DNA of 64,000 nucleotides from Azospirillum lipoferum (GTDB lineage Bacteria; Pseudomonadota; Alphaproteobacteria; Azospirillales; Azospirillaceae): assembly GCF_024170005.1 (NCBI RefSeq), contig NZ_JALJXJ010000007.1, positions 1 to 64,000 on the forward strand. The letters run 5' to 3'. A program made the position numbers and the translations under genes. The notes under the pieces were generated by a model. It was not told the origin of the DNA. It ran no database searches and was given only the letters and a program-made list of their open reading frames with translations. How positions within the stretch are numbered: the stretch's first letter is position 1; the number at the start of each line of letters is the position of its first letter. This document shows positions 43,111 through 52,344 of this stretch, one piece after another.

Positions 43111-44193
43111 TCAGAGAGTCCCGGCGGCGGCTTGCTTCATCACCTCCGCATCGAAGCGCAGCTTCACGTTCTTGGCGTCGCCCAGCACGGTACCGCCGGG
43201 GAAGGCGATGCCGACCGCGTCGCGGCTGCGGGCACCCTCGCCCAGCAGCCCGTGGTCGAAGGAGAAGGTCCGCACCAGATCCATGGTCTTCACCAGATCG
43301 GACCCGGTGGCGAAGCCCACCGCGTCGGCCGGGGTGTAGAACATCTTGGTGGTGACCAGTTGTTGCTTGTAGCCGGCCAGATCGGTGCCCGACGCCTTCG
43401 CCATCGCCTCCAGCGCCGCCTTGCCTTCCGGCGTGTCGGGCCTGGTCATCAGCCCCATGATTTCGTACCAGGCGCCGACCAGCGCCTTGGCGAAGGCTGG
43501 GTTGTCCTTCATGGTGGCGGAGTTGACGACCATCAGGTCCATGATCTCGCCCGGCACCTTGGAGCTGTCGAACACCAGGGTGGCGCCCTGGGTCTTGGCG
43601 ACCTCGCTCAGCTGCGGGTTCCAGGTGACGGTGGCGGTGACGTCGGGCGAGGAGGTGAAGGCCGACACGATGTCGGCGTCGGCGGTGTTGACCACCGTCA
43701 CGTCCTTCTCGCGCAGGCCCACCGACTCCAGGCCGCGCGCCAGCAGGTAATGCGACACCGACAGCTGGACCAGATTGACCTTCTGGCCCTTGATGTCCTT
43801 CAGCGTCTTGCCCTTCTTCAGCACCACGCCGTCATTGCCGTTGGAATAGTCGCCGGTGATGACGGCGGTCGAATCGACGCCGCCCGCCGCCGGAATGGTC
43901 AGCGCGTCCATGTTGGTCATGACGCAGCCGTCGAAGGCGCCGGCGGTGTACTGGTTGATCGACTCGACATAGTCGTTGATCTGCACGATCTCGACCTTGA
44001 TGCCGTACTTGTCGGCCCACTTCTTCATGATGCCGCTGTCGGCGGCATAGCCCCACGGCATCCAGCCGGCGTAGATCGACCACGCCACGCGGAAATTCTT
44101 CTTCTCCGCCGCGACGGCCGGCGACTGGGCAGCGGCTACGGTAGCAGCGAGGGCCACGCCGAACACGACGCGCTTGAGCAAGGTCCGCATCAT
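43111..44193 (-). CDS. ABC transporter substrate-binding protein, urea carboxylase-associated type
   Basis: A 360-residue periplasmic protein. The signal peptide ends with AAAQSPAVAAEKK, cleavage after AVA. The mature part begins FRVAWSIYAGWMPWGYAADSGI and contains GAFDGCVMTNMDALTI and TWNPQLSE, as in the family of binding proteins linked to urea carboxylase operons. The start is taken at the ATG at 44193. Given the guanidine riboswitch in the operon leader, the ligand is probably guanidine rather than urea (inference). It lies 40 bp downstream of the allophanate hydrolase gene. Confidence 0.88.
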   Translation of the reverse strand: MMRTLLKRVVFGVALAATVAAAQSPAVAAEKKNFRVAWSIYAGWMPWGYAADSGIMKKWADKYGIKVEIVQINDYVESINQYTAGAFDGCVMTNMDALTIPAAGGVDSTAVITGDYSNGNDGVVLKKGKTLKDIKGQKVNLVQLSVSHYLLARGLESVGLREKDVTVVNTADADIVSAFTSSPDVTATVTWNPQLSEVAKTQGATLVFDSSKVPGEIMDLMVVNSATMKDNPAFAKALVGAWYEIMGLMTRPDTPEGKAALEAMAKASGTDLAGYKQQLVTTKMFYTPADAVGFATGSDLVKTMDLVRTFSFDHGLLGEGARSRDAVGIAFPGGTVLGDAKNVKLRFDAEVMKQAAAGTL

Positions 44194-44233
44194 CAAATTC
44201 CCCTTCCCGTTGAGTGTCGTTTAGCGTGTGTCG

Positions 44234-46048
44234 TCAGCGCGCCAGCCAGCGGCGCCAGCCGCCATGGCCGGTGATGTCCTCCGCCCCGATCAGGGCGATG
44301 GGTTCGCAGAGGAAACCCTTCACGGTCCCGCCGTCCTCCAGCGTCACCGTGCCGATCGCCATCGGCGGCGGCACCTCGGCGACGAAGCTGCCGAAGGCGG
44401 CCTCGGTCAGTTCCCAAAGCTCGACTTCGATCCCGCCGGCGCCGTCCGGATCGCGGGCCAGTCCCGGCTTGGCCGGGCTGGTACCGGCCAGCGCGTAGAG
44501 GCGGTAGCCCGGTGCCGTGCGCGCGGTGCGGACCAGACGGGCCTGCCGGCTGGTCAGCTGGTGGTTGAGCGGCTGGCCGGTCAGATGCGCGCCGACGACG
44601 GCGAGGCGCACCATGCCGGGAGCCGGCGCATCACTCTCAAGTGCCGGCCCTTCCGGCAACTGGCCGGTGGCGCCGATCGGCAGCGCCTGGGCGCGGTGGA
44701 AGCGGTCGGCCAGCGCCGCCAGCGCCCCATCGGCGAAGGCACGGCCGATCAGCGTCACGCCGAAGGGCAGGCCCTTTTTCGGGCCGTTGTCCCGGAAGCC
44801 CGCCGGCACGGCGATGGCTGACAGGTCCATCAGGTTGACGAAGTTCGTGTAGAGGCCGAGGTTGCTGTTCAGCCGCACCGGATCGGCCAGCAGTTCTTCG
44901 ATGCTGTAGGTCGTGCCGGTGGTGGGCAGCAGCAGGACGTCCATCTTCGCCCATTCCGCCTCGGCCCGGCGGGTCAGTTCGGCCAGTTTATAAAAACCAT
45001 CAAAGGCGTCGGCCGCGCCGATCTTGGCGGCACCAAGGATGATCCCACGCACCACCGGGTGGATGGAGTCGGGTTTGGTCTCGGCGAAGCCGCGGATGGC
45101 GGCCAGCCGCTCCGCCACCCAGGGGCCGGAATAGAGCAGCTGTGCCGCCTCGCGGAAGGGGGCGAAATCCACCTCCACCGCCGTTCCGCCCAGCGCCGTC
45201 AACCGCTCGACGGCGGACCGGAACAGGGCCGCCGCCGCCTCGTCGCCGAAGAACTCCAGCCCGTCCGCCGGCACGCCGAAGCGGAAGCCGACCGGCCAGG
45301 ATGCCGGCTGCACCGCCGCTGGCGGGGCCTTGCGGGAATAGGCGTCGGCCTCGTCATAGGCACCGGCCGCCTGAAGCACGGCCAGCGCGTCGCCCGCCGT
45401 TCCGGCGAAGATCGACACCACGTCCTGGGTGCGGCAGGCGGGCAGCACGCCCGAGGTGCTGACCAGCCCCTTGGTCGGCTTTAGCCCGACGACGTTGTTG
45501 AAGGCGGCGGGCACCCGTCCCGACCCCGCCGTGTCGGTGCCGAGCGCGAAGCTGACCAGCCCCGCCCCGACGGCAACGCCGGATCCGGCACTCGACCCGC
45601 CCGACACATAGCGCTCGTCGAACACCGACGCGCAGGCGCCGTAGGGCGACCGCGTGCCGACCAGACCGGTGGCGAACTGGTCGAGGTTGGTCTTGCCGAT
45701 CAGGATGGCCCCGGCCTCGATCAGACGCTGCACGACGGTGGCCGAACGGTCGGGCACGAAGGCGAAGTCGGGACAGGCGGCGGTGGTCGGCAGGCCGGCG
45801 ACGTCGATGTTGTCCTTCACCGCGAAGGGGATGCCGAACAGCGGCAGCTCCGCCCCGGCAGCCTTGCGGGCGCTTGCGGCCTCCAGCTGCCGGGCGGCAT
45901 CGGCCTGCGGCACGAGGTGGATCCAGACCGGGCGTTCGCCGCGCGCCGCGATGCGGGCATAGACCTCGTCCAGCACCGCCTCGGGCGTCAGGCTGCCGTC
46001 GGCATAGGCGGCGGAAAGCGCCGCGATCTCCAGATTGATCATGATCAT
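44234..46048 (-). CDS. atzF: Allophanate hydrolase
   Basis: A 604-residue amidase-signature protein. The catalytic Ser-cisSer-Lys triad is supplied by the lysine in [11 protein letters not shown] and the serines in SGGSSAGSG and DTAGSG. The C-terminal 150 residues form the allophanate-hydrolase-specific domain ([16 protein letters not shown] to the GFLCEP strand). It cleaves allophanate to two ammonia and two carbon dioxide. In the guanidine pathway allophanate comes from deimination of carboxyguanidine. It starts 10 bases after the carboxylase stop; GAGGAAG precedes the ATG. Confidence 0.93.
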   Translation of the reverse strand: MIMINLEIAALSAAYADGSLTPEAVLDEVYARIAARGERPVWIHLVPQADAARQLEAASARKAAGAELPLFGIPFAVKDNIDVAGLPTTAACPDFAFVPDRSATVVQRLIEAGAILIGKTNLDQFATGLVGTRSPYGACASVFDERYVSGGSSAGSGVAVGAGLVSFALGTDTAGSGRVPAAFNNVVGLKPTKGLVSTSGVLPACRTQDVVSIFAGTAGDALAVLQAAGAYDEADAYSRKAPPAAVQPASWPVGFRFGVPADGLEFFGDEAAAALFRSAVERLTALGGTAVEVDFAPFREAAQLLYSGPWVAERLAAIRGFAETKPDSIHPVVRGIILGAAKIGAADAFDGFYKLAELTRRAEAEWAKMDVLLLPTTGTTYSIEELLADPVRLNSNLGLYTNFVNLMDLSAIAVPAGFRDNGPKKGLPFGVTLIGRAFADGALAALADRFHRAQALPIGATGQLPEGPALESDAPAPGMVRLAVVGAHLTGQPLNHQLTSRQARLVRTARTAPGYRLYALAGTSPAKPGLARDPDGAGGIEVELWELTEAAFGSFVAEVPPPMAIGTVTLEDGGTVKGFLCEPIALIGAEDITGHGGWRRWLAR

Positions 46049-46058
46049 GGGGTCTTCC

Positions 46059-49000
46059 TCAGGCGGCTTCGGGCAGCAGGACGGCCAGGGTCTGGCCCAA
46101 CGTCACCGCCTGCCCCTCGGCGCAGCGGATCTCGGCGACCGTGCCGGCCACCGGCGCGGCGACGGCGATTTCCATCTTCATCGATTCGACGATCAGCAGC
46201 GGGTCTCCGGCCTTGACCGTGCTGCCCGGCTCCGCGGCGATCTTCCACACGCTGCCGGGCACCGGGCTTGCCACCGCCTCGCCGCCCGGCGGCAGATCGG
46301 CGTCGGTGTCCATGCCGGCGGCGTCCGGCATCTCCGCCGCATAGCCGATCTGGCCCGACGCCTCCCAGCGCGCCCGTTCCTCCTCGAACGCCGCCTGCTG
46401 GCGGGTCTTGAAGGCGGCGATGCCATCGCGGTTCTCCGCCAGGAAGCGCCGGTAGTCGGCGAGGCGGAAGCTTTCCTCCTCGATGCGCAGGCTGGCCCGG
46501 CCGAGCGGAAAGTCGGCGCGGAAGGCCATCAGCTCGTCATGGCTGACCGGGTGGAAGCGGATCTGATCGAAGTGGCGCAGCAGCCAGGGCTTGCCCGGCT
46601 CGAAGGCGTCGGTGGTCCGGTGGGTGTTCCACATCTGGCAGGTGCGGCCGACGAACTGGTAGCCGCCCGGCCCCTCCATGCCGTAGACGCACATGTAGGC
46701 GCCGCCGATGCCCACCGCGTTCTCCGGCGTCCAGGTGCGGGCCGGGTTGTATTTGGTGGTGACGAGGCGATGGCGCGGATCGACCGGCGTCGCCACCGGC
46801 GCCCCGAGATAGACGTCCCCCAGCCCGAGCACGAGATAGCTGGCGTCGAAGACGATGCGCTTCACCGCCTCGATATCGTCCAGGCCGTTGATGCGGCGGA
46901 TGAACTCGATGTTGCTCGGGCACCAGGGGGCGTCGGCGCGCACCGACTGCATGTATTTGGATATCGCGAGACGGGTCGCCTCGTCGTCCCAGGACAGCGG
47001 CAGGTGGATGATGCGCGTCGGCACTTCCAGGTCGTCGATGGCCGCAAGCTCGTCCTCGGCGCCGACCAGCCGGTCGAGCAGGGCGCCGAGCGGCAGGCGG
47101 CGGCTGTCGTAATGGATCTGGAGCGAGCGGATGCCCGGCGTCAGGTCGAGGATACCCGGCAGCGCCTGCGCCCGCAGCCAGCTTTGCAGGGCATGAACGC
47201 GGAAACGCAGGTCGAGATCCAGCACCAGCGGGCCGTATTCGATCAGCAGATACCTGTCGCCGGCCCGGCGGTAGACCACGGCCGGACGGCTGGCGGTCGC
47301 GGGAATGTGGTGGAGGATGGGGGAGTCGCCCGTGCTCTCCACCCCGTGATGATCCCCTCTCCCCCCCGGGGAGAGGGTTAGGGTGAGGGGGACGCGTGGC
47401 GAGGATTGGCGAGAATGGAAAGCGACTGCATGTCGAGCTGATCCACCCAGCGAATCCCCCTCACCCCGACCCTCTCCCCGGGGGGGAGAGGGGGAGAGCG
47501 CCTCCTCCAGCGCCGCCGCTTCCTCCGCCGTCAACCGCTTGAAGCGCAGCTTGTCCCCCGGCCGCAACTGGCCGATCTTCCACAGCTCCGCATGGACAAT
47601 GGTCGCCGGGCAGACGAAGCCGCCCAGGCTGGGACCGTCCGGCCCGAGGATCACCGGCATGTCGCCGGTGAAGTCGATGGCGCCGATGGCGTAGGCGTTG
47701 TCGTGGATGTTGGAGGGGTGCAGCCCGGCTTCGCCGCCGTCCTTGCGCGCCCAGGCGGGTTTCGGGCCGATCAGGCGGACGCCGGTGCGGCTGGAGTTGT
47801 AATGCACCTCCCAGTCGGCGGCGAAGAAGGCGGCGATGTCCGCGTCGGTGAAGAAATCCGGCGCACCGTGCGGGCCATAGAGGACGCCGATTTCCCATTC
47901 ACGGCCGTAAGCAGGCCGGTCGTTCCCAGCGACCGCCTCCACAGTCCCTGCCGCCGCGTCGCCGAGATGCAGGATGTCGCCCGGCAGCAGAGCCCGTCCG
48001 CCATGCCCGCCGAACTTGCCGAGCGTGAAGGTGGACTTGCTGCCAAGATAGTCCGGCACGTCCAGCCCGCCCTGCACCAGCAGATAGGCGCGGCAGCCGG
48101 CGCCGCTGACCGTGCCGATGCGCAGGCTGGCGCCCGCCGGCACGCTGACCGGCTGCCAGAACGGTACCGGCGCGCCGTCGAGGTCGGCCGGCATCGCCGC
48201 ACCGGTCAGGCAGACGACCGCTTCGGTGTTGAAGCGCAGCGTCGGGCCGGACACGGTGATCTCCAGCCCCGCCGCCCCGTCCGGGTTGCCGAGCGCACGG
48301 TTGCCCAAACGGAAGGCCAACGGGTCCATCGGGCCGGAGGGCGGCACGCCGACCTCCCAATAGCCGACGCGGCCGGGATGGTCCTGCACGGTGGTCAGCG
48401 TGCCGGGGGTGACGACCTCCAGCGTGCGCGCCGTATAGGCGACCGTTTCCAGATAGCGGGTGGTGATGCCGCCGGCCGCGAAGACCGGATCGGCGGCGAT
48501 CTGGCGCAGATAGGCGAGGTTGGTCTCGATCCCCGACAGGCGGCAGCGGGCCAGCGCGTCGCGGAGTTTCGCCAGGGCGTCGGCGCGGTCCTTGCCGCGC
48601 ACGATGATCTTGGCGACCAGCGGATCGTAGAAGGGCGTGACTTCGCTGCCCTGTTCCACCCAGGTCTCGACGCGGGCGTCCGCCGGGAAAACCGCTTCGG
48701 TCAGCAGGCCGGAGCAGGGGCGGAAGTTGCGGCCGGGATCCTCGGCATAGACGCGCACCTGGATCGAGGCGCCCCGCGCAACATTGCGATGATCCTCCAG
48801 CGGCAGAGCCTCGCCGGCCGCCTGCCGGATCATCCATTCGACGAGGTCGATGCCGGTGACTTCCTCGGTCACGCCATGCTCGACCTGAAGGCGGGTGTTG
48901 ACCTCCAGGAAATAGGCCTCGCCGGCCGCGTCGTCATAGACGAACTCGACCGTGCCGGCCGACTGGTAGCCGACGGCGCGGCCCAGCCGCTCCGCCGCAT

Positions 49001-49766
49001 CGAACAGTTTGCGGCGCAGTTCGTCGGAGAGGCCGGGGGCCGGCGTCTCCTCGATGACCTTCTGGTTGCGCCGCTGGGCGGAGCAGTCGCGTTCGCCCAG
49101 CGCCACCACGGTGCCGCGGCCGTCGCCGAAGATCTGCACCTCGATGTGGCGGGCGCGCTCGATGAACTTCTCCAGGAAGACGCCGCCGTCCTTGAAGTTG
49201 TTGCGCGACAGCCGGCTGACCGCCTCGAACATCGGCTGCAGCATTTCCGGCTCGCGGCACAGCTGCATGCCGATGCCGCCGCCGCCGGCCGTGCTCTTGA
49301 TCATCACCGGATAGCCGATGCGTGCCGCCTCCGCCTTGGCATGGGCGGTGTCGGCCAGCAGGCCGCTGCCGGGGGAGAGCGGCACGCCGCTGCGCTCCGC
49401 CAGATCGCGGGCGGTGTGCTTCAGCCCGAAGGCGCGCATCTGCTCCGGCGTCGGGCCGATGAAGGTGATGCCGGCGGCGGCGCAGGCCTCGGCGAAGCCG
49501 GGATTCTCCGACAGGAAGCCGTAGCCGGGATGGATCGCCTGGGCGCCGGTCTCCTTCGCCGCCGCCAGGATGCGCTCGGCGTTCAGATAACTCTCCGACA
49601 CTGCGGCGGGGCCGATGCAGACGGCCTCCCCCGCCAGCGCCACATGCAGGGACTGGGCGTCGGCTTCCGAATACACGGCGACCGAGGCGATGCCCATGCG
49701 GTCGAGCGTGCGGATGACGCGGCAGGCGATCTCGCCGCGGTTGGCGATCAGGACCTTGGTGAACAT
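46059..49766 (-). CDS. Biotin-dependent guanidine (urea) carboxylase
   Basis: A 1235-residue multidomain enzyme. Residues 1 to about 450 are biotin carboxylase ([31 protein letters not shown] loop; [15 protein letters not shown]). About 465-750 is the AHS2/KipA-like half and about 825-1040 the AHS1/KipI-like half of the carboxyltransferase. A C-terminal biotinyl domain carries the lysine in VESMKMEI (Lys1197). Homologues are annotated urea carboxylase, but members with carboxyguanidine deiminase partners and a guanidine-I riboswitch carboxylate guanidine. Residues about 757-805 are a non-family insert encoded by an inverted-repeat element between the two halves; the frame stays open. Confidence 0.92.
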   Translation of the reverse strand: MFTKVLIANRGEIACRVIRTLDRMGIASVAVYSEADAQSLHVALAGEAVCIGPAAVSESYLNAERILAAAKETGAQAIHPGYGFLSENPGFAEACAAAGITFIGPTPEQMRAFGLKHTARDLAERSGVPLSPGSGLLADTAHAKAEAARIGYPVMIKSTAGGGGIGMQLCREPEMLQPMFEAVSRLSRNNFKDGGVFLEKFIERARHIEVQIFGDGRGTVVALGERDCSAQRRNQKVIEETPAPGLSDELRRKLFDAAERLGRAVGYQSAGTVEFVYDDAAGEAYFLEVNTRLQVEHGVTEEVTGIDLVEWMIRQAAGEALPLEDHRNVARGASIQVRVYAEDPGRNFRPCSGLLTEAVFPADARVETWVEQGSEVTPFYDPLVAKIIVRGKDRADALAKLRDALARCRLSGIETNLAYLRQIAADPVFAAGGITTRYLETVAYTARTLEVVTPGTLTTVQDHPGRVGYWEVGVPPSGPMDPLAFRLGNRALGNPDGAAGLEITVSGPTLRFNTEAVVCLTGAAMPADLDGAPVPFWQPVSVPAGASLRIGTVSGAGCRAYLLVQGGLDVPDYLGSKSTFTLGKFGGHGGRALLPGDILHLGDAAAGTVEAVAGNDRPAYGREWEIGVLYGPHGAPDFFTDADIAAFFAADWEVHYNSSRTGVRLIGPKPAWARKDGGEAGLHPSNIHDNAYAIGAIDFTGDMPVILGPDGPSLGGFVCPATIVHAELWKIGQLRPGDKLRFKRLTAEEAAALEEALSPSPPRGEGRGEGDSLGGSARHAVAFHSRQSSPRVPLTLTLSPGGRGDHHGVESTGDSPILHHIPATASRPAVVYRRAGDRYLLIEYGPLVLDLDLRFRVHALQSWLRAQALPGILDLTPGIRSLQIHYDSRRLPLGALLDRLVGAEDELAAIDDLEVPTRIIHLPLSWDDEATRLAISKYMQSVRADAPWCPSNIEFIRRINGLDDIEAVKRIVFDASYLVLGLGDVYLGAPVATPVDPRHRLVTTKYNPARTWTPENAVGIGGAYMCVYGMEGPGGYQFVGRTCQMWNTHRTTDAFEPGKPWLLRHFDQIRFHPVSHDELMAFRADFPLGRASLRIEEESFRLADYRRFLAENRDGIAAFKTRQQAAFEEERARWEASGQIGYAAEMPDAAGMDTDADLPPGGEAVASPVPGSVWKIAAEPGSTVKAGDPLLIVESMKMEIAVAAPVAGTVAEIRCAEGQAVTLGQTLAVLLPEAA
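47353..47495. repeat. Paired inverted-repeat element inside the carboxylase gene
   Basis: Two 40-bp copies of a sequence built on CCCGGGGAGAGGGT and GGTGAGGGGGA lie in opposite orientation at 47353-47392 and 47455-47495, with only two mismatches and one indel between them. A 62-bp spacer separates them. It resembles interspersed palindromic (REP/BIME-like) elements, yet sits inside a coding frame, adding arginine-, glycine- and proline-rich residues. Confidence 0.85.
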
Positions 49767-49777
49767 GTGCGGTCCCC

Positions 49778-50437
49778 TCACGCCCGATCCCAAACCAGCA
49801 CCTCGATGGGTGTCGGGTTGTAGTCGTTGCAGGGGTTGTTGAGCTGCGGGCAGTTGGAGATCAGGACGATCACGTCCATCTCCGCCCGCATCTCCACATA
49901 TTTGCCGGGACCGCTGACGCCGTCGGCGAAGGTCAGGCCACCGTCAGGGGTGACCGGGACGTTCATGAAGAAATTGATGTTGTGGGTGATGTCGCGCTTG
50001 GTCAGGCCGAACTGCTCATTCTCCGCCACCGCCAGCATCCAGCTGTCGCGGCAGGCGTGCATGCATTTCTTCTCAAGCGCATAGCGGACAGTGTTGCTTT
50101 CGGTGGCACAGGCCCCGCCCAGCGTGTCGTGCCGGCCGACGGTGTCGGCGACGATCTCCAGCATCGGATTGCCCTGGGTGGAGATCAGCTTGGTTCCCAC
50201 CGACAGGTAGACGTTGCGCTGTTCGCGGATGGTGTCGACGGCGCTGTAGCGCTCGGCCGGGTCGGCGGCGCTGTAGAACAGGGTGTCGGCGGCCTGGTTG
50301 CCCTCCAGATCGACGATGCGGAAAATCTGGCCCTTGCGGACCACCTCCATCCAGTAATCGCCGGCCGGAACGATCTTGCGGTAGACGGCGGCCTCGGGGC
50401 TCAGGGTGCTTTCCTTGGTCATAGCGGCTTTGGTCAT
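49778..50437 (-). CDS. cgdB: Urea carboxylase-associated protein 2 / carboxyguanidine deiminase subunit
   Basis: A 219-residue DUF1989 protein. It contains [25 protein letters not shown], a conserved ACATESN segment, and the cysteine-rich [11 protein letters not shown], with [16 protein letters not shown] near the C-terminus. It matches the UAAP2 family. UAAP1 and UAAP2 homologues form the heteromeric carboxyguanidine deiminase that converts carboxyguanidine to allophanate and ammonia; which gene is A or B is my inference. The start at 50437 is preceded by GAGG; an alternative ATG lies 15 bases downstream. Confidence 0.83.
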   Translation of the reverse strand: MTKAAMTKESTLSPEAAVYRKIVPAGDYWMEVVRKGQIFRIVDLEGNQAADTLFYSAADPAERYSAVDTIREQRNVYLSVGTKLISTQGNPMLEIVADTVGRHDTLGGACATESNTVRYALEKKCMHACRDSWMLAVAENEQFGLTKRDITHNINFFMNVPVTPDGGLTFADGVSGPGKYVEMRAEMDVIVLISNCPQLNNPCNDYNPTPIEVLVWDRA

Positions 50438-50448
50438 TTTCGCGCCCC

Positions 50449-51171
50449 TCAGCCGCACAGGTGATAGAGGTGGTTGTTGGCGAAGCCGCGCCCATTCTCC
50501 GGCCGCGCGTTCTTGCAGGTGTCGTCCTCGGCGACCGGCTCGGCCTTGCGGAACTGGTAGAGGATGGGCTTGCGCGGATACTCCGCGGCGGGGTTCAGCG
50601 GGTGCGGGCAGGTGTGCAGCAGGACCAGCGTGTCCATCTCGAAGCGCAGGTCGACATGGGCGCCGGCCTTGGCGGCGGACGGGTCGAAGACCAGCGTGCC
50701 GTCCTCCTCGGTGCGCACCTTGCTGAACCAGTTGACGTTGGCGGCGAGGTCGCGGCGGCCCAGGCCGTATTTGGCGGCCTCCACCAGGAAGCTGTCGTGG
50801 CCGTTCAGCGTCCAGTCGTTGCGATGGGTCTGGTAGTCCTTGTGACCCCAGCGCTCCACCACCAGCGCCTTGGTGGAATTGCCGCACACCGTGTCGTGCC
50901 AGCCGGCCGTGTCCTCGACGATCGAGCAGAAGATGCGGCCCATGTCGGAATAGAGGCAGTGGCCGGCGGTCAGCTTGAAGGTGTGCTGGCACTTCAGCGT
51001 GTCGGGGGCGTTGTAGCGCTCCAGCGGGTTCTGCGGGTTGTAGAACAGCATGCCGACATTGGCGCCGCCCTCGCGGTCGATCAGGCGCAGGACCGTGCCG
51101 CGCCGGACCGTGAAGGACCAATGCTTCCCGCCGGGGATTTCGTCTTCATAGAGAACATCCTGCCTGTCCAC
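50449..51171 (-). CDS. cgdA: Urea carboxylase-associated protein 1 / carboxyguanidine deiminase subunit
   Basis: A 240-residue DUF1989 protein with [25 protein letters not shown], the [16 protein letters not shown] segment, and [16 protein letters not shown] near the C-terminus. It matches the UAAP1 family and pairs with the following UAAP2 gene 11 bases downstream, consistent with a two-subunit deiminase. It is the first gene of the operon, behind a long structured leader that carries the guanidine-I riboswitch. The upstream bases contain GGAGGCAAGTCC before the start. Confidence 0.85.
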   Translation of the reverse strand: MDRQDVLYEDEIPGGKHWSFTVRRGTVLRLIDREGGANVGMLFYNPQNPLERYNAPDTLKCQHTFKLTAGHCLYSDMGRIFCSIVEDTAGWHDTVCGNSTKALVVERWGHKDYQTHRNDWTLNGHDSFLVEAAKYGLGRRDLAANVNWFSKVRTEEDGTLVFDPSAAKAGAHVDLRFEMDTLVLLHTCPHPLNPAAEYPRKPILYQFRKAEPVAEDDTCKNARPENGRGFANNHLYHLCG

Positions 51172-51190
51172 GGACTTGCCTCCTTCCCGT

Positions 51191-51257
51191 GCCGGGCCGT
51201 CCCGGCAAAGGCTCCCGGCGCGATCCCGTCGGGATCACGGGCCGGGTCGTCCCGGCC
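51191..51257. repeat. Cluster of GC-rich hairpins in the operon leader
   Basis: Two related hairpins, GCCGGG-CCGT-CCCGGC (51191-51206) and GGCCGGG-TCGT-CCCGGCC (51240-51257), flank a third, GATCCCG-T-CGGGATC (51222-51236). They lie between the riboswitch and the first start codon. They may shape the leader RNA or be short repeats. Confidence 0.6.
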
Positions 51258-51271
51258 GGAGCATCGTGAAG

Positions 51272-51317
51272 GGAGGAGTGCAGGCGTTGGGAAGTCCCAC
51301 CGGGGCTGCACGCCTCC
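51272..51317 (-). promoter_or_regulatory. Candidate expression-platform hairpin of the riboswitch
   Basis: Immediately after the aptamer, GGAGGCGTGCAG can pair with CTGCACTCCTCC (11 of 12 positions) around a 22-base loop on the minus strand. There is no T-run, so action by a classical intrinsic terminator is doubtful. Confidence 0.4.
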
Positions 51318-51321
51318 GTGT

Positions 51322-51440
51322 TCGGAACCTCCCGGGCTTTTATCCCGCCGTGTGCCCGTCCGCTGTTCACCGGACGGGTCGCCGCTCTCGGACCAGCCAC
51401 CGGATCGCATCGCTGTGCGGACCGGCCGGAACCCTAGCGG
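51322..51440 (-). promoter_or_regulatory. Guanidine-I (ykkC subtype) riboswitch
   Basis: Read on the minus strand, the leader carries the conserved blocks in order and at family spacing: GCTAGGGTTCCG (51438-51427), CTGGTCCGAGAG, an 8-bp hairpin CCCGTCCG/CGGACGGG, and ACACGGCGGGATAAAAGCCCGGGAGG. These are the diagnostic sequences of the guanidine-I aptamer. It is about 150 bases upstream of the carboxyguanidine deiminase gene. Known members activate guanidine exporters or guanidine-carboxylase operons when guanidine binds. Confidence 0.93.
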
Positions 51441-51457
51441 CTTTACGCCCGATACTT

Positions 51458-51473
51458 CGCAGGATCCGTGCCA
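51458..51473 (-). promoter_or_regulatory. Sigma-54 (RpoN) promoter of the guanidine operon
   Basis: On the minus strand the sequence is TGGCACGGATCCTGCG: a perfect -24 element, exact GG-N10-GC spacing and a one-base variant -12 element (CTGC for TTGC). The predicted transcript start near 51447 is just before the riboswitch aptamer, which strongly supports it. Confidence 0.75.
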
Positions 51474-51669
51474 ACTCCCGGAGCCTGGAATTCGGCGGAG
51501 TCCCGCGCCAGACAGTGGCGATGCATGATGCAATTGCCCAAACTTCAATCAGGAAAGGCGAAATCTTGTGCACCGGCCTGCACTCTTCATCGCCAGCGCG
51601 GCCAAGAAAGCGCGATGGCGCGGACCGCATGCGTTGTATGATCGCGGCCCAGCCGATGAGGGAATGCCG
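51474..51669. other. Divergent intergenic region between guanidine operon and response regulator
   Basis: No gene is recognised here. It should hold enhancer sites for the sigma-54 promoter and the promoter of the two-component genes. Near 51510-51535 there are TGCATGATGCA-type symmetrical bases, too weak to name. Confidence 0.4.
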
Positions 51670-52344
51670 ATGCGGATCTTGGTGATCGAGGATGCCGAGG
51701 ATCTGGCCGATGCCGTCATAGACAGCCTGCGCGGCCTTGGACATGCCGTCGATTGGGCGGCGGACGGCCATCAGGCCGACGAGCTTCTGCGCACGGAGAC
51801 CTACCAGCTCATCATCCTCGACGTCATGCTGCCGGGACCGGACGGCCAGACCCTGCTGCGCCAGTTGCGCCGCCGGGGAGACCAGACGCCGGTGCTGGTC
51901 ACCACGGCGCGGTCGCAGATCGACACCAAGATCCATCTGCTCGACCTCGGCGCCGACGACTATATCGTGAAGCCGTTCGATCTGCGGGAGCTGGAGGCGC
52001 GCTGCCGGGCCCTGCTGCGCCGCTCCCATGGCATGGCCTCGTCCGAAGCCGTCTTCGGGAATCTGGCATTCGATGCGGCGGGGCGGACGGCGGCGATCGA
52101 TGGCCGGCCGCTCGACCTCAGCGCGCGGGAGTTCCGGCTGCTGGAGCTGTTCCTGGGCAATCTGGGGCGCGTGCTGACCAGGACCGCGCTCATCGAACAG
52201 CTCTTCGATCTGGAACAGGCGGTGACGCCGAACGCGGTGGAGATGTCGGTCTCCCGCCTGCGGCGCAAGCTGGAAGGCGCCTCGGTGGTCATCCGCACGG
52301 TGCATGGCGTTGGCTATGTGGGTGAAAAGCAAAATGCCGACTGA
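51670..52344 (+). CDS. OmpR/TctD-type response regulator
   Basis: A 224-residue response regulator. The receiver domain has the acidic pair in VIEDAED, the phosphorylated Asp51 (ILDVMLPGPDG) and the lysine in IVKPFD. The OmpR-type winged helix follows (AREFRLLELFLGNLGRVLTR to RKLEGASVVIRTVHGVGY). The start at 51670 has AGG 8 bases upstream; an ATG six bases earlier is possible. Its stop overlaps the kinase start by 11 bases, so the pair is co-translated. It is most like TctD, regulator of tricarboxylate or sugar phosphate uptake. Confidence 0.9.
   Translation: MRILVIEDAEDLADAVIDSLRGLGHAVDWAADGHQADELLRTETYQLIILDVMLPGPDGQTLLRQLRRRGDQTPVLVTTARSQIDTKIHLLDLGADDYIVKPFDLRELEARCRALLRRSHGMASSEAVFGNLAFDAAGRTAAIDGRPLDLSAREFRLLELFLGNLGRVLTRTALIEQLFDLEQAVTPNAVEMSVSRLRRKLEGASVVIRTVHGVGYVGEKQNAD

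Noticed and set aside
46059..49766. Carboxylase as a pseudogene because of the repeat insertion
   Set aside because: The frame is open from the ATG to the stop, and all catalytic motifs on both sides, including the biotinyl lysine, are intact.
46059..51171. Operon annotated simply as urea degradation
   Set aside because: The guanidine-I riboswitch in the leader and the paired UAAP deiminase subunits indicate guanidine as the real substrate.
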